From: Gnetum montanum
Taxonomy: Eukaryota; Streptophyta; Gnetopsida; Gnetales; Gnetaceae
NCBI GenBank assembly: GCA_015680685.1
Contig: MNCI01026623.1
Location: forward strand, 171,857 to 196,505
Reading direction: 5' to 3'
DNA: 24,649 nucleotides
Shown here in pieces: positions 10,746 to 19,563 of this stretch. The translations under genes were made by a program, and so were the position numbers. Below the pieces are notes generated by a model, which saw nothing but the letters and a program-made list of their open reading frames with translations, was not told the DNA's origin and searched no databases. The stretch's first letter is position 1. Every line of letters begins with the position of its first letter.

Positions 10746-10817
10746 CTGTTACATGAATAAATATATTAGCAATGTCTGAAATGGACTAAGATAAGGCAAA
10801 CACATTGCCAAACTCAC
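10746..10817 (-). other. Intron of the antisense gene (72 bp)
   Basis: On the minus strand it begins GTGAGTTTGG and ends TTCATGTAACAG. Joining 10818 to 10745 keeps the frame (LQLDI, then ATVDTAGPSP). The two ends and frame retention make this a well-supported intron. Confidence 0.72.
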
Positions 10818-11123
10818 CAATATCCAATTGCAATCTTCCTTCTCGCTAATGCAAGACAATGGTGGTAACCTTGGCAGAGGTCCCCGCCAAGTCTGTATGG
10901 ACCTCTTCTTCATGTGTTGGTGCCTTTCCTTTTAGGAGACCAGGATCGTTTTTCTTCAAATAAGGATCCTCTTCATTAGTAGGAGGATTCTCCATAATAA
11001 CAAGAGCTCCTGCCTTAGCGACAGGGGTTCTTCCCTTCCTGATCGGGGCCCTTTCTTCCGAGATTGGGGCCTCCATGTCTTTATTCGTTGCCCTTGTCTT
11101 AGGGGCCAACACCTCTTCGTTGC

Positions 11124-11151
11124 CTTCTTCTTCTTCTTCTTCTTCTTCTTC
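11124..11151. repeat. TTC microsatellite encoding a poly-Glu tract on the minus strand
   Basis: About nine TTC units lie here. In the antisense frame they encode a run of Glu inside an exon that is otherwise rich in Glu, Lys and Pro. Confidence 0.85.
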
Positions 11152-11168
11152 CTCTGCCAGCAAAGAAA

Positions 11169-12256
11169 CCTGTTTGCATTAGTCCAAAATAAGATGGGGG
11201 CAATGAATGGGGGGTTGTGTCCTCTACAGTTTAATCCATAGTCTCTGCCCCTCCTCTTCCTCCACACGAAGGGTTTTCTCAACTTAGGGAGGCCTCTTCC
11301 ACTGCAACATTTTGGGCACAGTCTCGGCTATGACACGTTCCCCCCATGACACGCTATCAGCTACAGCAGGGGGCATCTCTCCTATGTTGTCCTGACCATG
11401 AACATTACGAGCCACTCGATCCTTAGTCATCAAAAAGAAAGACTCCCCAATTATTTCTGGGGGATCTTAGGCTCGGGAGGTTCAGAGAATCTGGCGAATC
11501 CACAATTTGGAAATCTGGTTGTGATTTCGCATGACCCAGACTTCATTCTCATGAACCACCATGAGCTCCACGAAGCTCTTTAGACAGGCTATGTAGAAGA
11601 CATAATGTATGTTGGAACTAGACTCCGATTTCTGACGGAGTCCCAAGATTTTTGCCTGCAAGCCTTTACATAGAAAGCTATCCTAGTTGTAATGGACCCC
11701 CTCTTCCATGACCTCATGCATTATCTAGGCCTATTCAATTCCTAGGACCTTCCCCTGGGTAAGCAGCTAGGGAAATGCATGAACACGGAAGATAGGGTAG
11801 ATCTCCTTGGCAGGCCCTTCTTTAAGTTTCTCCATGGAGATCCCTTTTTGCTACTTGGCAATCCCAAACCACTCTTGAATATCCTTCTTCTAAAGGGTTA
11901 GCTCCTTCTTGCCCTTCGATCCTATGAGGATAGCTTTGGCAGGGACACTAAACAGGTCCACAAACAGCTGGTCATTGATTTCAATGACCACCCGCATGCC
12001 TTGTATGCACGCACGGAAGTGGCCCGCCTTGTCAGAAAAGGAGTTGACCAGGGAAAGCATCTCAATGATAGGAACACTCATATTTGGGACTAGGAATAGA
12101 TCCATAAGCCCATCCTTTTGCATGTTTTGGACCAAGGAGTCCAAAGCCGCATAGTTTATCTAGCGTTGGCTTGCTTCTACTTTGTCATATTTGAAGTAGA
12201 TGTTTTCCCCTGTGTTTTGGTGGCTATCACCATCACCTCCTGGGGCTTCTTCTCCC
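11169..12256 (-). pseudogene. Unrecognised domain in the long exon of the antisense gene
   Basis: From 12256 the frame reads ENIYFKYDKVEASQR, then INYAALDSLVQNMQKDGLMD, VNSFSDKAGHFRAC, MRVVIEINDQLFVDLFSV, KKDIQEWFGIAK, GISMEKLKEGP and SNIHYVFYIA. It stays in one frame for about 1 kb with around ten stops. I do not recognise the family. The pattern of hydrophobic and charged residues is that of a real folded domain. The frame fades near 11220-11280, where a weakly defined intron ends at a CAG acceptor by 11169. Confidence 0.6.
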
Positions 12257-12340
12257 CTATAATAGTTTTTGCAAAAATGCTTAGCATAAAAATGTAGAAA
12301 ATCCAAATATTGCAAAGGCACTTAAGCATGCAACACTTAC
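12257..12340 (-). other. Probable intron of the antisense gene
   Basis: On the minus strand this 84-bp segment starts GTAAGT and ends TATTATAG. The donor lacks the usual preceding AG (it reads ACA/GTAAGT). The frames on the two sides do not join cleanly, which may reflect a lost base. Confidence 0.5.
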
Positions 12341-12714
12341 TGTTTGGCCTACCAGGTCTGTATGATAACAGGAATGGTGGAAGTTCAACTAGAACTTATT
12401 CAACCATGACCAGTTTGAAGGGTTCTACCCACTCCTCATCTAGCTAACCTTACCCCATGCACTGATCATAGGGAATAGAATATAGGCTTGGGTAGGTGCG
12501 AGATTTACCCCCATATTAACCAGTCACACCAGCCTGCAAGTTCTCAGCAGAAGAAAACTCCTATAGGGCTATCTGTGCTTTAGCCAACAAACTCGGTAGG
12601 TCATGAACCACATCTTTGTTGATGAGGAACATGGTAACACAAAAACATACTATTAGCATTTGGCCAATATGTCCAGCATTGCACAACACAGTGGGACAAG
12701 GTAGCAAAACTCAC

Positions 12715-13154
12715 CCACTAGCACAATAGACAGTTCCTTGTGGGTTCTGGAAGCACATTGCTATATAATGTGCGATGAATAATGTGTTGTAACAGTGGTA
12801 GTAGCTATACTTAGGCATGTCCTAGATCCAAGAAAAATACCTTAACCATGTGGGATGTTGACTAGATCCTTCTCCCTGCCTGCTCATGATTGCCCCATTA
12901 GTCAGAAACCTCAGAATGCCCTGACTTGCCCCAAGAAAAATGGCTTCTATTATGCTGGCCGTCTCCTCCTCCTCTAGGGATGACCAAACAATCACACTGA
13001 AGTGGTCAAGGAGGAATTGTAAGAAGTCCTGTGCCCTTTTCCTAAACTAGACCCTTCACTCTCCCACACGTATTTGGGGAGGAGGAGCATTGGCCATAGG
13101 TTTGCTCACATGACACAGGACCCCTCTAATTTCTAAAACAATCAAGATTGGCCT
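12715..13154 (-). pseudogene. FCP1/NIF-like (HAD-superfamily) phosphatase domain exon
   Basis: The 146 codons run without frameshift. They open RPILIVLEIRGVLCHV, at the place of the family's LDLNGVLC-type motif I, but with Asp to Glu and the second catalytic position Arg. RAQDFLQFLLDHFSVIVWSS then matches the conserved R-x-FL-x-F-(x)n-VxxWSS block. Near the end, DMPKYSYY, NTLFI and AMCFQNPQGT correspond to the region where FCP1-like proteins have NTLLIDDSPYKAM, and the acidic pair is missing. Family members dephosphorylate Ser/Thr, for example on the RNA polymerase II tail. Three in-frame stops and lost catalytic acids make this copy inactive. The match rests on order and spacing of several motifs. 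A profile search should confirm it. Confidence 0.75.
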
Positions 13155-14609
13155 TAGCCCCATCATGCACAACACAACCAACAAGTGTTAGCATCATGTC
13201 TAAGTGCAATACATAGGCAACATAGCAACACCTAGCAATTCATGCATATAGTATAGCATAACTCTCTTCCCATGCATAGCGTAGCGAGAACATGAAAGCA
13301 CTAGCGTAGTGAAGATATCCTAGCATAGCAATAGAGCAATTAACCCTAACAGGGTGATTAATAATACGCCCTGATAGAACACGTGTCACACTATCACATC
13401 ATGCATGGCCCAACCCTCCTCTAGGTCCTACATCATGCCATTCAAAAGACAAGTAACTTAAACTACCCGAACCCCCACGGTTATGACAACCATGGCGATG
13501 GTGGTTTAAGACACCTTGCATGCAACAATGGTGTAACGTTTATGCACTTGCCATGGCCAAAATTGCAACAACGGTGATGCAAAAGGAAAATCAACACGAT
13601 GACAAAAAACACAAGTGGCTAAGAATAGGATGCAAAATGAAAGCAGAGAACAATAGAAGCAAAAAACGATAACAGAATTGCAGAAAAATATAGGAAGCAT
13701 AGTAACCTATTGGGTCAATGGCATGTCCTTCCACACCATGACACTCACTTGTGTCATGTGCCCTAGGTTTTACTTCACCTCCTCGACCTTTGCAAGTGCC
13801 AAATGTGTGTTTTCCTTCTTCAGAGCCATCATCCTGCTTGCATATTTCTTTTCCTCATCGCTGTGTAGAAAACTACCTTGCTCACTATTCGTACAATCGC
13901 TCTGAAATCGCCTTGTGCTCTGAATATTGGCTCTACACTCTTATGGTGAGAATGACAATATTACCAAGGTTTAATCCCTATTTATTGCCATAATGGTAAA
14001 AAGGGAAAACTTGCCATGCTCTCTCTCTATTTAATGTGGAGTGCACCGTACAGTGTAGCATGCTCACCACGACATCGTAGCACTGTTAGCATTAAAACCT
14101 TGACATGCTCCAAGCTAACTACTTGCTTTCTTGAAAAATGAAAAAATATATTTTCGATTATATCAGTTTGGAAAGACCTTAAACTAGCAATCATAGCATA
14201 GTTGCACTCTTATTGGTTTGAAAAGACCTTAAACTAGCAAACCCTAGCGCAGTTGCAACTTTCGTGGTCCAGAAATACCTTAAACTAGCATGTTTCGATC
14301 TGTCATTTGTTTGCAGTCTACAATGATACTAAACTAGCAATCTCACATTTTTGTGTTTGCATTTTTACATTTTCTCCTTAGCAGCATCACATTTTCACAT
14401 CAACAGTTTTACATTTTCTATTTTAGTAGCTCTGCATCTCCATGCCATAACAGTCTACCATGAATTTAAACTGGAAAAATTTCAATCACTACATCATACT
14501 TCACTAGTTACATCTCATCATTGCTTTGCAAGTTTACATTATACACGTTTGCTACCAATAGGTGCGTCTTAACCAGGCTTTCATCTCATTTTGATAGGTT
14601 AAGTAGAAA
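13155..14609. other. Non-coding interval before RT, with possible antisense exon and about 50-bp repeats
   Basis: This interval is upstream of the antisense gene and upstream of pol, so it may hold the antisense promoter. A minus-strand stretch at 13700-13990 reads like a short coiled coil (EEKKYASRMMALKKENTH) and ends in AATAG/GTTACT, a possible donor. GTAGCATAGC-type words cluster at 13250-13330. At 14181, 14231, 14282 and 14331 AAACTAGC recurs every 49-51 bp. A TTTTGATAG at 14589-14597, just before the RT start, could be a sense-strand splice acceptor, as in Ogre-type elements. I found no matching donor. Confidence 0.5.
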
Positions 14610-17600
14610 ATGGAAAGCCATCATGATCTCTCCATGCCTTTAGCCCTAACAGGTCCACATGGGAAGCTCATGAGATAGTTGAAGCTAGACCTGATCGATT
14701 GGGGATCAATCATAGCTAATACCATGGCATCTTTAGAAGCATCCCTAGACTAGCCCGAGCATCTAGTCTGAACCCTAGATTTAGAGGCTGGGAATGTAAC
14801 TGAGGATCCTCTCGTTGAGATGCTTGTGGCCACGTCCAAGGAAGAAGTAAAAATATTAAAGCTTAGCTCCCTCCTAGAAGTGCAGACACATGAAAATGTA
14901 GCCAAGATTCTGCAAGACAACATTAAAGTCTTTACATGGTCATATAGTGAAATGTCAAATTTGGATTCGAGGATAATATAGCACAATATCATCCTAGACC
15001 CACGTGTGAAGGCAATTAAGTAAAAGGCTCATAAAGTTAAACTAGAAATCACACTAGCCGTAAGGGATGAAATCACCAAGCCATACCAAGCTAGTTTCAT
15101 TTGCGTGGTTAATTATTCAGAGTGGGTGTCCAACATTGTCATGGTTTCTAAGAAAATGGGAGGAATACGAATCTGCATAGAATTTTAGGATCTAAACAAA
15201 GTGATGATCAAAGAAAATTTCCCACTTCCAAGCATCGCTCAACTCATTGACACTACAGCTGGTCATGCTTTGTTATCCTTCATGGATGGCTTTTTTGGCT
15301 ACATCCAAATTTTCATCAATCTGGAGCATTAGCTAGCAACAACCTTCATGATCCCATGGGGTACCTTCTGTTACACCATGATGCCTTTTGGGCTTAAGAA
15401 TGCTGGAGCAACCTACCAGTGAGCCATGACCTACATCTTCAGTGACTACATCCTATAAACATTAAATGACTACATGGATGATATAGCAATCTAGTCCAAG
15501 AAGGTAACTAATCACCCACGTGATCTAGGGGTAGTCTTTAAGTGTTTCCAAATGTATGATCTATGCCTTAATCCTAAGAAGTGTATCTTCGGTATGAAAA
15601 CTGGATGCATGTTAGGATTCATAGTATCAAAGGCCGGAATAAGGGTGGACCTTGACAATGTCAAGGCCATCATCAACCTAGCACCTCCTACAAACCTTAA
15701 GGAGTTATGTGGCTTGCAAGGTAGGATACAATTCATCCAAAGGTTTATAGCAAAGTTGACTGACAAGTTACACCCCATGCAACATCTTCTAAAGAAAGGG
15801 GTTGACTTCGAGTGGACAACCTAGTGTCAATGAGCCTTCAATGACTTGAAGGAAGAACTCTCACACCTTCCAACTGTGCATCCACCACAGAGGGATAAGC
15901 CTTTCTTCATCTACCTTACCACCTCCAACACATCTATCGCAGCACTGCTATGTCAGAAATGAGACGATGGATCTGAGATACCAATGTACTACCTGAGTCA
16001 TGCATTAATAGCGTATGAGGAGAAATACAATGAAGTAGAGAGGCATTTCCTTGCATTAGTGTTTGCATTAAAGAAATGGAGGCACTATCTATTTTTCAAT
16101 GTAGTAAACATCATTTGCAAAAGGAACATACTCCGGCCTATCACTAACAACCTGTATGAAAGCAGCAGGATAGCCCAATGGAAAGAAATAACCATAGAGT
16201 TCGACCTACACAATGTAAGCTAGTCATCAACTAAGGGACAAGCCATAGCAATGCAACTTATGTCCTCACCCATCTTCAACCATGCAACCATAGATCCTAA
16301 ATTCCTAGATGAGCATGTTGGCACTATCAACATTGTTCCATCACACCTAGAAGCTACTCTACACTTTAACGGTGTCTCAACCACACGAGGAGGTAGCGCA
16401 AGTGCCATTATTACATTTCCCTCTAGGGAAATGCATCCATTTTCTTATCATTTTGCATTCCCCTGCACCAACAATGTGGCAGAGTATGAGGGGCTACTCA
16501 AAGGCCTCTCAGCTGCACAAGCACTATGCACACAACACTTGGCAATCTGCAGTGATTCGTAACTAGTTGTAAACCAAATCACCGAGGTCTATGCCTACAA
16601 AGCTACGCACCTACAACCCTACTACGACCTAGAAAAAAGCATGCTTAAGTAATTTGCAACCACAGATGTGCAACACGTGCCATGCAATGAGAACACTATG
16701 GCATATGCCCTAGCCACCCTTGCATTAAACATTCCAGCACACTGGTTCACAAGTCTGCCAACTGCGATTGTCGAATGTACAGAGCCTATCACTCATGTGG
16801 GACACGTGGCCTCTATTAGTGCTTCAAATACCTAGGAGTGGTATGCTAACCTTAAAGCCTATTTGAAACATGGTGAACCTCCACATGAACTAACATCTAC
16901 CTAGAGAGATGCCATGCAAAAGTGTGCCTAGTAATATACGCTCCTGGGGAATGACGCCCTATGCCGACTCTCCTATGATGGGATATTGCTGGCATGTGTG
17001 GGTGGGGAGTAGGCACAAAAGGTAGTTAATGAAGTGCATGAGGGGTTGTGTGGTGGACACATAGCACCCATGGCTATGGCTACAAAAATCAGATGCCTAG
17101 GGTACTATTGGCCTCACATGGAGCACGACTTCTTGTCAAAAGTCAAGACATGTGACACGTGCTAGAGATAAGAAAATCTCATACACGTCTCACCTATGGA
17201 CGTGCACCAAACACAAATCATGTGGCCTTTCCAACAATGGGGACTAGACCTCATAATACCTATCACACCTATGTCCTCCATAGGGCATAGCTTCATTATC
17301 ACTACCACTGAGTATTTTACTAAGTGGGTGGAAGTCATTCCCTTGAGGAAAATGATGTCTCAGCAGATCTTCAACTTCATCTTGGATAACATCGTGATCA
17401 GGTTTGGGCTTCCAATGACTATTTTAAGTAACAATGGACCATAGTTCAGTAGTACAGAAACCTGAACCTTCTGCAGCAACCTAGGCATCAGGCAATCGTT
17501 CTCCTCCCCGTATTACCTACAAGCGAATGAATAGGTGATGGCTACAAATAAGTCCATCATCAACTTGTTGAAGTGGATGCTTTGCAATAGCAAGAGGCGG

Positions 17601-18080
17601 TGGCATGAGCAAATCCTCTACAATCTATGGGCCTATAGAACAACATGCAGAACCGTGACAAGTAAGACTTCTTATAGCCTTGTTTATGGATCTGAAGCTG
17701 TGTTTCCTTTTGACTTGCAGGTGTTATCACTCTTGATGATCCTCTTAGATGTCGTAAGTGAAGCCTAGAACAACGAGTCATGAATCATCGACCTCGACTC
17801 AATAGAGGAGAAGCATGTGCAGATGCTGAGACGCATAGAGCACTACCAGAGTAAGAAACAGCAAAAGCACCATGCAGACCTGCATCAACGACCAGTACAG
17901 AAAAGAGACCTCATCCTCAAGGCTGTCCGTGAGCATGTGAGAAAATTCTCAGCCAACTGGGAAGGCCCTTACATGGTCAATAAAGCCTTTAGGAATGGAG
18001 CCTTCAAGTTGGCAGACATGGATGGCAATGAGTTTGCCAACCTAGTGAATCACTCATACGTCAAGCCATACTACATCTAA
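14610..18080 (+). pseudogene. pol: pol: RT, RNase H, second RNase H, integrase of the inner element
   Basis: A single frame from the ATG at 14610 to the TAA at 18078-18080 (1,157 codons) contains about 28 stops and no frameshift. RT converts the RNA to DNA. SFMDGFFGY (near 15280-15300), MMPFGLKNAGATYQ and the catalytic YMDD (15471-15482) are present. RNase H1 spans about 15890-16220. A second, archaeal-type RNase H at 16320-16740 (LHFNGVSTTRGGSAS, NNVAEYEGLLKGL, SDS) places it in the Tat clade, but its first Asp is Asn and the last is Tyr. Integrase has the HHCC residues (His 17037 and 17058, Cys 17151 and 17160) and Asp at 17247. The second catalytic Asp (17430) is Asn, and the Glu region near 17530-17550 is broken. 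The C-terminus has a GPY/F module (NWEGPYMV). Confidence 0.93.
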
Positions 18081-18090
18081 AGCATGAAGA

Positions 18091-18342
18091 CATCGAGCAA
18101 CATCTGCAATGATGTTAAACTAGTGGCATCGAGCAGCGTCTGCAAGGACGTTAAACTAGCAGCATTGAGCACCATTTGCAATGATGTTAAACTAGCCACA
18201 TCGAGCAACGTTTGGAACGATGTTAAACTAATGACATTGAGCAGCATCTGCAATGACGTTAAACTAGTGGCATCGAGTAGTGTTCGCAACGACATTAAAC
18301 TAGCAGCAACGAGCAGCATCCGCTAGGACGATAAACTGGCAG
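18091..18342 (+). repeat. 36-bp tandem array, seven units, just after pol
   Basis: GTTAAAC or a close variant recurs at 18114, 18150, 18186, 18222, 18258, 18293 and 18329, that is, every 36 bp. The unit is roughly CATCGAGCAGCATCTGCAAT plus GATGTTAAACTAGTGG, with 10-20% variation. As 36 is a multiple of three, frames on both strands stay open (a 12-residue repeat on each), which explains the long opposing ORFs. It starts 10 bp after the pol stop. Confidence 0.92.
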
Positions 18343-18512
18343 CAACCATTTGCTATGAAGTAAAACTAGCACAACTAGTTTGCTATGACTATAAACTGGC
18401 ACAACACATCTGCCATGACATTAAATTGGCAGGTACGGTCTGTTGGGACCTTAAACCAGCACAACAGTACACTAGGACTCTAAACCAGCACATGGTCCAC
18501 AAGGACCTTAAA
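18341..18512 (+). repeat. 30-bp tandem array continuing the 36-bp array
   Basis: The AAACTGGC/AAACTAGC core continues but the spacing drops to 30 bp (18333, 18363, 18393, 18423, 18453), then 29 bp (18482 and about 18511). The units lose the ATCGAGCAG part and gain a TTTGCTATGAC or ACACATCTGCC part. Confidence 0.82.
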
Positions 18513-19550
18513 ATTGGTTTGCGTCACATCCCTAGCATGCATCTATGCCAAGTACACATAGAACAACCATGGACAGTGCCAACGTGGGTGTGGGATGTTG
18601 TAGCTCTACAATGCAGTTCACAATGCACTGGGAACAGAATCTGGAATGCATGCAACATCGCCACCCTTGGCATTGTGCTGACCCTTCGAAGATGTTGTAT
18701 GACATCACACTGGCCCTTCGAACCTATCACTGCCACAACCCACCGCCATGACGGTAGTTCCTCAACCAGTTCCCACCGCTGGAGTTCCAGCAGTATTATG
18801 GCCCAATCATAATATTGTCATCTTCTAGCCCCCTGCCAACACCTCAGCACAAACGAAGTTTAGCTATGTGGTAGCTGATCCCATAGCTGAACTAAGAATG
18901 CATGCCTTTGGTAGGGATTCTAGACCATCCGCACTCATAATAGCTCCTGGCGCCTTCGATGCCAGCTCCTCCATGCCGATGCTACTATTGGGCTTCCTAC
19001 TTTGGACACCGTGCACCAGCATAGATGTCCAAGAGCTTTAAGAATGTCTGCGGTATGCAAGACCTCTACCCTCGCTTTGCATCGTGGCTATTTTTCTCTT
19101 TGTCATGCTTACAGGGTGCAGCTGAAAGCACAGCCAAGCAACAATAGCAAGTGCTATGGCATCGCAAAGTGAGTGCCTCGACTAGCTTGACTACTTCAGA
19201 GTGCAAATTCCATGATGTGCGTAACATAGCTCGCCACATGGGAAGCATCTGTAGGAAGGTCAAAACCCTTCGCAGATGTAACATAGCTCATCTTGCGAAG
19301 GAAACACCTGTCCTACATGAGGTCGAAGGTCAGAGTAAAGATGAAAATGCGAACAAGTCCCTCATGAGCACCATAACAAAGGACTTTGCTAAACCCCATC
19401 TTTTCTCTTTTCTTGGAAACCAATGCAACACTCTCAACCATAGCCAAGCGATGTCCCAAAAATCACCGAGCGAAAACGTTAGCATCGTGTCTTCCGTGGT
19501 GTTTTTTTTTGTTTGTCAACATCCCTTGAGGCCATCCTCTAGACATCGAC
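18513..19550 (+). other. 3' untranslated region, no recognised gene
   Basis: Between the repeat arrays and the polypurine tract no frame resembles a known protein. Plus-strand frames at 18426-18812 and 19151-19633 are open, but the latter runs across the LTR border and neither has domain signals. A T-rich run (19502-19510, with more T to 19514) lies about 40 bp before the polypurine tract. Confidence 0.6.
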
Positions 19551-19559
19551 AAAGAGGGG
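19551..19559 (+). other. Polypurine tract of the inner element
   Basis: AAAGAGGGG followed by CCAA lies directly before the TG of the 3' LTR, the place from which plus-strand DNA is primed. The outer element has AAAGAGAAG followed by CCAA at the same position. Confidence 0.85.
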
Positions 19560-19563
19560 CCAA

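Larger units (their letters stand above)
9689..13154 (-). pseudogene. Antisense cargo gene: FCP1/NIF-like domain, unknown domain, coiled coil; intron-containing
   Basis: This spliced-looking gene lies opposite to gag-pol, between protease and RT. Exon segments on the minus strand are about 13154-12715 (FCP1/NIF-like phosphatase fold), about 12640-12341 (continuation of that region), 12256 to about 11200 (a long single frame with an unrecognised domain), 11169-10818 (Glu-rich, low complexity), 10745-10611, and 10506 to about 9689 (coiled coil, then a C-terminal domain). Within each clear exon the frame holds without frameshift and is broken only by stops. At the last two introns the reading frame continues through the splice sites. 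A further minus-strand coiled-coil segment at 13700-13990 could be an upstream exon. The stops make it inactive here. Whether it came from a host gene or is a long-standing component of this family cannot be told from one copy. Confidence 0.75.

Noticed and set aside
10956-11282. Lysine-run minus-strand ORF
   Set aside because: It is a different frame of the TTC microsatellite. The Glu-rich frame is the one continuous with neighbouring exons.
14589-14609. Sense-strand intron acceptor joining protease to RT, as in Ogre
   Set aside because: A plausible TTTTGATAG acceptor exists but I could not find a convincing donor after the protease, so I did not list it as an intron.
15471-15482. Intact YMDD as a sign of an active element
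   Set aside because: About 28 stops in the same frame and lost integrase and RNase H residues rule out activity of this copy.
18084-18326. Opposing 80-codon ORFs on both strands
   Set aside because: Both come from the 36-bp tandem repeat, whose length is a multiple of three. Neither has a recognised domain or a frame extending beyond the array.
18091-18512. Possible CRISPR-like array
   Set aside because: The repeats are directly tandem, without unique spacers, and the host is a plant.
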